Origin: a bacterium
Lineage (GTDB): Bacteria; Cyanobacteriota; Vampirovibrionia; Obscuribacterales; Obscuribacteraceae
Direction: 5' to 3'
Assembly (NCBI GenBank): GCA_018062085.1
Contig: JAGOSY010000033.1
Span: 1-45,853 of the forward strand
DNA: 45,853 nucleotides
Part shown: in pieces, positions 42,245 through 45,853 of the stretch
Layout: each line of letters starts with the position of its first letter
Numbering within the stretch: the first letter of the stretch is position 1
Notes under the pieces: generated by a model
The model's database searches: none
The model's input: only the letters and a program-made list of their open reading frames with translations
Told to the model about the DNA's origin: nothing
Made by a program: the position numbers and the translations under genes

Positions 42245-42766
42245 ATGTCGTTGAACGTTGCATTATTGAGAGAGACTTTCGAGCGGGTTAAGGTAGAAAA
42301 CGGTGGTGCTACGGCTCTCGGTATGGCTTTCTATAAAAGACTTTTCGAAAAGTATCCATCAGTAAAACCACTTTTCCATACTCCGCCTGAAGAGCAGCAT
42401 AAAAAACTTGTAGCTTCTTTGGGGGCAATTGTTGGAGGTGTAGAGCAACCTGAGCGGCTTTTACCTTACTTGCATGCTATGGGCGTTCGGCACTTAAAAT
42501 ATAAAACAGAGAATGCTCACTATGGTGCTGTTGGTGAGAACCTTTTAGCCGTTCTTTCTGAACACCTCAGCAAAGAAGGCAAGTGGACTCCTGAGATGCA
42601 CGAAACCTGGGAAGCTGCTATTGGTGTTGTAGCCAAGACAATGATTGAGGCTGCGGATAATCCAGAGGCTTTCAAAGAGGAACTGGGCAAGATGGGCTAT
42701 GAGCCGGATGGCTTCCGTAAGAACGACAACGAGCCATGGCTTGAAAGAAACGCTACACCAGTCTAG
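42245..42766 (+). CDS. Single-domain globin, flavohaemoglobin-type
   Basis: 173 aa with AGGAG upstream of the ATG. It matches the globin domain of flavohaemoglobins and Vitreoscilla-type haemoglobin without the reductase domain. Proximal F8 His83 lies in M-G-V-R-H-L-K-Y; the distal pocket has Tyr30 (A-F-Y-K-R-L-F, B10) and Gln51 (E7), the pair that supports NO dioxygenation. The usual length is about 146; the extra C-terminal residues are charged. In this operon it probably binds or oxidises NO, with a separate reductase for haem reduction. Confidence 0.92.
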   Translation: MSLNVALLRETFERVKVENGGATALGMAFYKRLFEKYPSVKPLFHTPPEEQHKKLVASLGAIVGGVEQPERLLPYLHAMGVRHLKYKTENAHYGAVGENLLAVLSEHLSKEGKWTPEMHETWEAAIGVVAKTMIEAADNPEAFKEELGKMGYEPDGFRKNDNEPWLERNATPV

Positions 42767-42788
42767 TTGACAATTGAGTTGAACATAA

Positions 42789-42822
42789 GTGAGTGAGCGA
42801 GTGCTAGCATTTCTTCACTCAC
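42789..42822 (+). other. Intercistronic hairpin between globin and norZ
   Basis: A perfect 8-bp inverted repeat, GTGAGTGA (42789-42796) and TCACTCAC (42815-42822), with an 18-nt loop that itself contains the palindrome TGCTAGCA. No T-tract follows, so it is not a simple terminator. It may protect mRNA ends or set the globin:norZ ratio. Confidence 0.5.
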
Positions 42823-42865
42823 GTCATTAATTTCACCGGCGACCAAATACTAAGAGGATTTGTCT

Positions 42866-45112
42866 ATGTCTTGGAGATGGAAGCTGTCAGTGCTTTTCGT
42901 TCTGATTGCCGGTTTTTCTACCCTGATTTTTATGGGGCACGAAACTACTAATCAAGCGCCACCGATACCAGACAGAGTGCTTGATTCAGCCGGTGCTGTG
43001 CTTTTCACTGGCAGCGATATTTTGGCCGGTCAGGGGGTCTTTCAGAAGTATGGCTTGATGGATGTCGGTTCGTTCTTTGGCCATGGTGCCTACAACGGCC
43101 CAGATTTTTCAGCCGATTATCTCCACAGGCAAGGCGAGATTGCCTTACAGCAAATGGCTCAGAAGCGCTTTCACAAGCCTTACGCCGAACTTGACAATGG
43201 TTCTCGCGGTGACTTAGAGAGTACGCTGCAGAAAGAACAGAAAGTTAATCGCTACGACGATCAAGCAAAGACGCTGACTTTTACTGATGGCCAAACAGAA
43301 GGCTATCGCCAGCTGGCTGCTTATTACGACACCGAATTTGGTGTCGGTCGAAAATTGCCTCTGCCCACTAACTATATTGCTGATCCGAACGAGCGTCTTC
43401 AGCTTAGTCGCTTTTTTGCTTGGGGAGCCTGGGTTTGCAACACCAATCGCCCTGGTAAAGACTATACCTATACAAATAATTGGCCTCCAGACAAGCTTGT
43501 CGGTAATGGCCCCAATTGGCAGATTTTCTTTTGGAGCGCCATGAGCCTAGTGATGTTGGTTGGAGGTATTGGGCTGACGCAATTCCTCCTCAGTGCCTTC
43601 CCCGGCTTGGGTTGGGCCCCGGACGGCAAGGGCATGGTAGACAACGTCAAGTCTTATCAACCATACCGGTCGCAGACGTCTCTCTATCCGTATTTCACTG
43701 TAGTCGTTCTGTTATTTCTGTTTCAAACTTTCTTTGGCATAGTCACCGCTCACTACATTGTCGAGAATGGTTTCTACGGCTTTGATATTCGCAGTATCTT
43801 CCCTTACAGCATCACTCGCAGTTGGCATTTGCAGTTGTCAATTTTTTGGATTGCTACAGCCTGGCTGGCGGCTGGAATGTTTATGGCGCCAATGCTATCG
43901 CGCCACGAGCCCAAGGGTCAGCATTGGTTAGTTAAGGCGTTGTTTGTGGCAATTCTCATTGTTGCCGTCGGCAGCATTGGTGGAGAATGGCTTGGCATCA
44001 AGAATATGCTCGGTAGTCTCTGGTTCTGGTTTGGGCACCAAGGTTGGGAATATCTAGAACTCGGTCGTTTCTGGCAGGCCCTTTTAACTGTGGGCATGGT
44101 GCTCTGGGCTTTCATTGTCTACCGCAGCATTAGTCCTTTACTCAAGGGCAAAGATCACGGCAGCTTGCCTTATATGCTGCTTTACGGCGTGATGGCTATA
44201 CCGCTATTTTTTAGCTTCGGCATGATGTATCACCCGGGAACTAACTTTGCCGTCGCTGACTTTTGGCGCTGGTGGGTGGTGCACCTCTGGGTGGAGGGCA
44301 TTTTTGAGTTGTACACCACAATTATTGTGGCCTATTTCTTCTGCAGTCTTGGTATGGTGTCGGAGAAATCAGCTCTTTCTGTCATCTATATCGATATTAT
44401 TCTCTACCTCGGTAGTGGCATTGTTGGTATTGGACACCACTATTACTGGACCGCGCAACCGGCTATTAACATGGCGCTTGGTGCCATGGTATCGGCCTTG
44501 GAAGTTGTTCCACTGACGCTTTTGACTATGGACGCTTGGAAATTTATTGAGCTAGCCAAGGTAGACGGGTCGATCAAGAATTTTTCGCACTATTGGGCGA
44601 TGATGTTTTTGATTGCCGTGGGCTTTTGGAACTTCCTCGGGGCTGGTGTTTTCGGCTTCCTCATCAATACACCAATTGTTAGCTATTACGAGCACGCTAC
44701 TTACCTCACTTCAAATCATGGTCATGCCGCCATGATGGGTGTGTACGGCATGCTAGCTGTGGCTGCGGTGCTCTTCTCTACTCGCTATCTCATGACTGAG
44801 AATGTTTGGAGTAATCGCTTAGCTGGGCTTTCATTCTGGGGTTTGAATATAGGCTTGTTACTTATGCTGGTTCTCAATATATTTCCAGCAGGCGTGATTC
44901 AAATGATTGCCAGTTATGAGAACGGCTTCTGGTTCGCTCGCAGCCCTGAGTTTATTCATTCACAAGTGTTTCAGACTTTGACCTGGCTAAGAGTTGCTGG
45001 CGATCTCGTGTTTGTATTTGTTGGTGTTTTGCCTTTGGTTTTGCTTGTGGTACGCGGAATGTTTAGCCGCAGACCGGCGTGTGCGGAGCCGGTTGAGGCT
45101 GTAAAGGCATAG
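42866..45112 (+). CDS. norZ: Quinol-dependent nitric oxide reductase (qNor)
   Basis: 748 aa from the ATG at 42866; AGAGGA lies seven bases upstream, so the TTG at 42860 is not needed. A first membrane span (about 5-25) leads to a periplasmic cytochrome-c-like domain (about 30-215) that lacks the C-x-x-C-H haem motif, the hallmark of quinol-oxidising qNor rather than cNor. The catalytic haem-copper-oxidase-type core follows, with His321 (R-S-W-H-L), His473 and Glu477 (H-L-W-V-E), His524/His525 (G-I-G-H-H-Y-Y-W) and His618/His620 (S-N-H-G-H-A). These would bind low-spin haem b, haem b3 and the FeB iron. It reduces two NO to N2O with quinol electrons. No norC or other denitrification genes nearby, so detoxification is the likely role. 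Confidence 0.95.
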   Translation: MSWRWKLSVLFVLIAGFSTLIFMGHETTNQAPPIPDRVLDSAGAVLFTGSDILAGQGVFQKYGLMDVGSFFGHGAYNGPDFSADYLHRQGEIALQQMAQKRFHKPYAELDNGSRGDLESTLQKEQKVNRYDDQAKTLTFTDGQTEGYRQLAAYYDTEFGVGRKLPLPTNYIADPNERLQLSRFFAWGAWVCNTNRPGKDYTYTNNWPPDKLVGNGPNWQIFFWSAMSLVMLVGGIGLTQFLLSAFPGLGWAPDGKGMVDNVKSYQPYRSQTSLYPYFTVVVLLFLFQTFFGIVTAHYIVENGFYGFDIRSIFPYSITRSWHLQLSIFWIATAWLAAGMFMAPMLSRHEPKGQHWLVKALFVAILIVAVGSIGGEWLGIKNMLGSLWFWFGHQGWEYLELGRFWQALLTVGMVLWAFIVYRSISPLLKGKDHGSLPYMLLYGVMAIPLFFSFGMMYHPGTNFAVADFWRWWVVHLWVEGIFELYTTIIVAYFFCSLGMVSEKSALSVIYIDIILYLGSGIVGIGHHYYWTAQPAINMALGAMVSALEVVPLTLLTMDAWKFIELAKVDGSIKNFSHYWAMMFLIAVGFWNFLGAGVFGFLINTPIVSYYEHATYLTSNHGHAAMMGVYGMLAVAAVLFSTRYLMTENVWSNRLAGLSFWGLNIGLLLMLVLNIFPAGVIQMIASYENGFWFARSPEFIHSQVFQTLTWLRVAGDLVFVFVGVLPLVLLVVRGMFSRRPACAEPVEAVKA

Positions 45113-45139
45113 GGCTTCAAGAGAAACAGCTAAAACCCC

Positions 45140-45171
45140 GGCGGGCCCAAGTCTTTCGACTTGAGCCCGCC
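45140..45171 (+). terminator. Hairpin terminator at the end of the NO operon
   Basis: GGCGGGCCCAAGTC and GACTTGAGCCCGCC form a 14-bp stem with one mismatch and a TTTC loop, 27 bp after the norZ stop. There is no clear T-run, so it may act in both directions with the opposing 45.2-kb gene, or serve as an mRNA 3' stabiliser. Confidence 0.6.
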
Positions 45172-45203
45172 CCTTATCTGGAAAAATTGTTCGAACTGGG
45201 TTG

Positions 45204-45467
45204 TTAGTCTGGCGAGTAAGTGTCGCAATGCGGTACGGTTTCATAGAGGATGTTGTTTAGAGCCGATTTCAAGGCGTTTGACAAAGCTGCAAGTTTTGAT
45301 TTGAGTTCATTTGCAAGGTTTGTAGGTTTTTTAGCCAGCGCTTTCTTTAGTGACTCGTCAGAGCGGGCCGGCTGAAGTTTGATCAAATCGATTTCGCTAA
45401 GATAGCGCACTTCGTTCAGGCTTATCTTTTGAAATGATTTGAGTTCAAGTACATCAACACGTGCCAT
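45204..45467 (-). CDS. Hypothetical small protein
   Basis: 87 aa from the ATG at 45467, preferred over the ATG at 45530 because GAGGAAG lies just upstream. No recognised family, signal peptide or membrane span. It is rich in Leu, Lys, Ala and Ser, and its second half is a long amphipathic helix (K-K-A-L-A-K-K-P-T-N-L-A-N-E-L-K) that could form a coiled coil. It faces the NO operon terminator and lies about 90 bp from the repeat array. Confidence 0.6.
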   Translation of the reverse strand: MARVDVLELKSFQKISLNEVRYLSEIDLIKLQPARSDESLKKALAKKPTNLANELKSKLAALSNALKSALNNILYETVPHCDTYSPD

Positions 45468-45560
45468 GGGGGTCTTCCTCGTTGCTACCGTTTTGTTCGA
45501 TAGTATGAGTTTATGTTCCAAATGTGGCAAAGTTGTGGAACTGAGAAAGTATTTTGAAAT

Positions 45561-45853
45561 TAGAACGATATCGGTTTAGTTTTGGCTGGCGAATCCAAGT
45601 TAGAGCGATATCGGTTTAGTTTTGGTTGGCGGATCCAAGTTAGAGCGATATCGGTTTAGTTTTGGCCGGCGAATCCAAGTTAGAGCGATAACGGTTTAGT
45701 TTTGGTTAGCGGATCCAAGTTAGAGCGATATCGTTTTAGTTTTGGCCGGCGAATCCAAGTTAGAGCGATAGCGGTTTAGTTTTGGTTGGCGGATCCAAGT
45801 TAGAGCGATATCGGTTTAGTTTTGGCTGGCGGATCCAAGTTAGAGCGATAACG
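45561..45853. repeat. 40-bp tandem repeat array, at least 7.3 copies, running off the window
   Basis: Units start at 45561, 45601, 45641, 45681, 45721, 45761, 45801 and 45841 with exact 40-bp spacing. Nearly all differences fall in two places: the bases after TTTTGG (GCTGGC, GTTGGC, GCCGGC or GTTAGC) and the base after GATA. The GAATCC/GGATCC variant alternates through copies 1-6, suggesting an 80-bp higher-order unit. 40 is not a multiple of three and each frame meets a TAG, so it is not coding. No variable spacers, so it is not CRISPR. Confidence 0.92.

Noticed and set aside
45561..45853. CRISPR array
   Set aside because: The whole 40-bp unit repeats with exact spacing; there are no unique spacers of 25-40 bp between repeats and no cas genes in the window.

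Overview
ORGANISM. Protein architectures point to a bacterium of the non-photosynthetic Cyanobacteriota relatives (Melainabacteria/Vampirovibrionia, Obscuribacterales-like): receiver-Ser/Thr kinase fusions, PATAN/GGDEF regulators, a multi-kilobase gene, frequent GTG/TTG starts, and a respiratory NO-defence operon without denitrification partners. This is inference from gene style; no marker gene (rRNA, ribosomal protein) lies in the window. I saw no tRNA, rRNA, IS element, prophage or CRISPR array.

LAYOUT. (1) 1-6.7 kb: the 3' end of a membrane Ser/Thr kinase with leucine-rich repeats, then minus-strand genes: a deoxyhypusine-synthase-like enzyme, an M28 peptidase, a patatin-like phospholipase, and a thioredoxin-fold/TPR protein whose frame is broken by one in-frame TGA (candidate selenocysteine). 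(2) 6.7-9.7 kb: a long gap, a second M28 peptidase with strikingly GC-rich codons followed by a terminator, and a hexose-6-phosphate mutarotase. (3) 9.8-32.6 kb is a signalling block: a PATAN + degenerate GGDEF protein; two overlapping sensor histidine kinases; a divergent receiver/winged-helix/Ser-Thr-kinase fusion; a 3,982-residue protein with tandem GGDEF-type domains; two hypothetical genes; and a second receiver/winged-helix/kinase fusion. (4) 32.7-40 kb: DUF1254/DUF1214, GNAT, DUF255 thioredoxin-domain, DUF547 and hypothetical secreted genes. (5) 40-45.2 kb: a nitric-oxide stress locus, with a divergent Rrf2 regulator and an operon of rubredoxin, RIC di-iron repair protein, a small DUF1858-like protein, a single-domain globin and quinol NO reductase. 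(6) 45.5 kb to the edge: a 40-bp tandem repeat array.

HOW IT MAY WORK TOGETHER. The most interesting observation is the histidine-kinase pair. The first protein (616 aa) has an intact ATP-binding domain, but Thr399 stands where the phospho-accepting His should be. The second (620 aa) keeps the His (H407) but has lost the N, G1 and G2 boxes. They overlap by 4 bp, so the simplest reading is an obligate heteromeric kinase. It sits back-to-back with a response regulator that is both an OmpR-type DNA-binding protein and a Hanks kinase. The divergent gap holds four GGGCTAA boxes about one helical turn apart, a plausible operator. Together these suggest a relay from a split His kinase through receiver phosphorylation to transcription and Ser/Thr phosphorylation. 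A cyclic-di-nucleotide-type output through the giant protein is possible but unproven. The NO locus is coherent: reduction (NorZ), oxidation or binding (globin), Fe-S repair (RIC), electron transfer (rubredoxin), and an Rrf2 repressor with three matching boxes around its promoters.

All family calls were made by eye from motifs; no database search was run.
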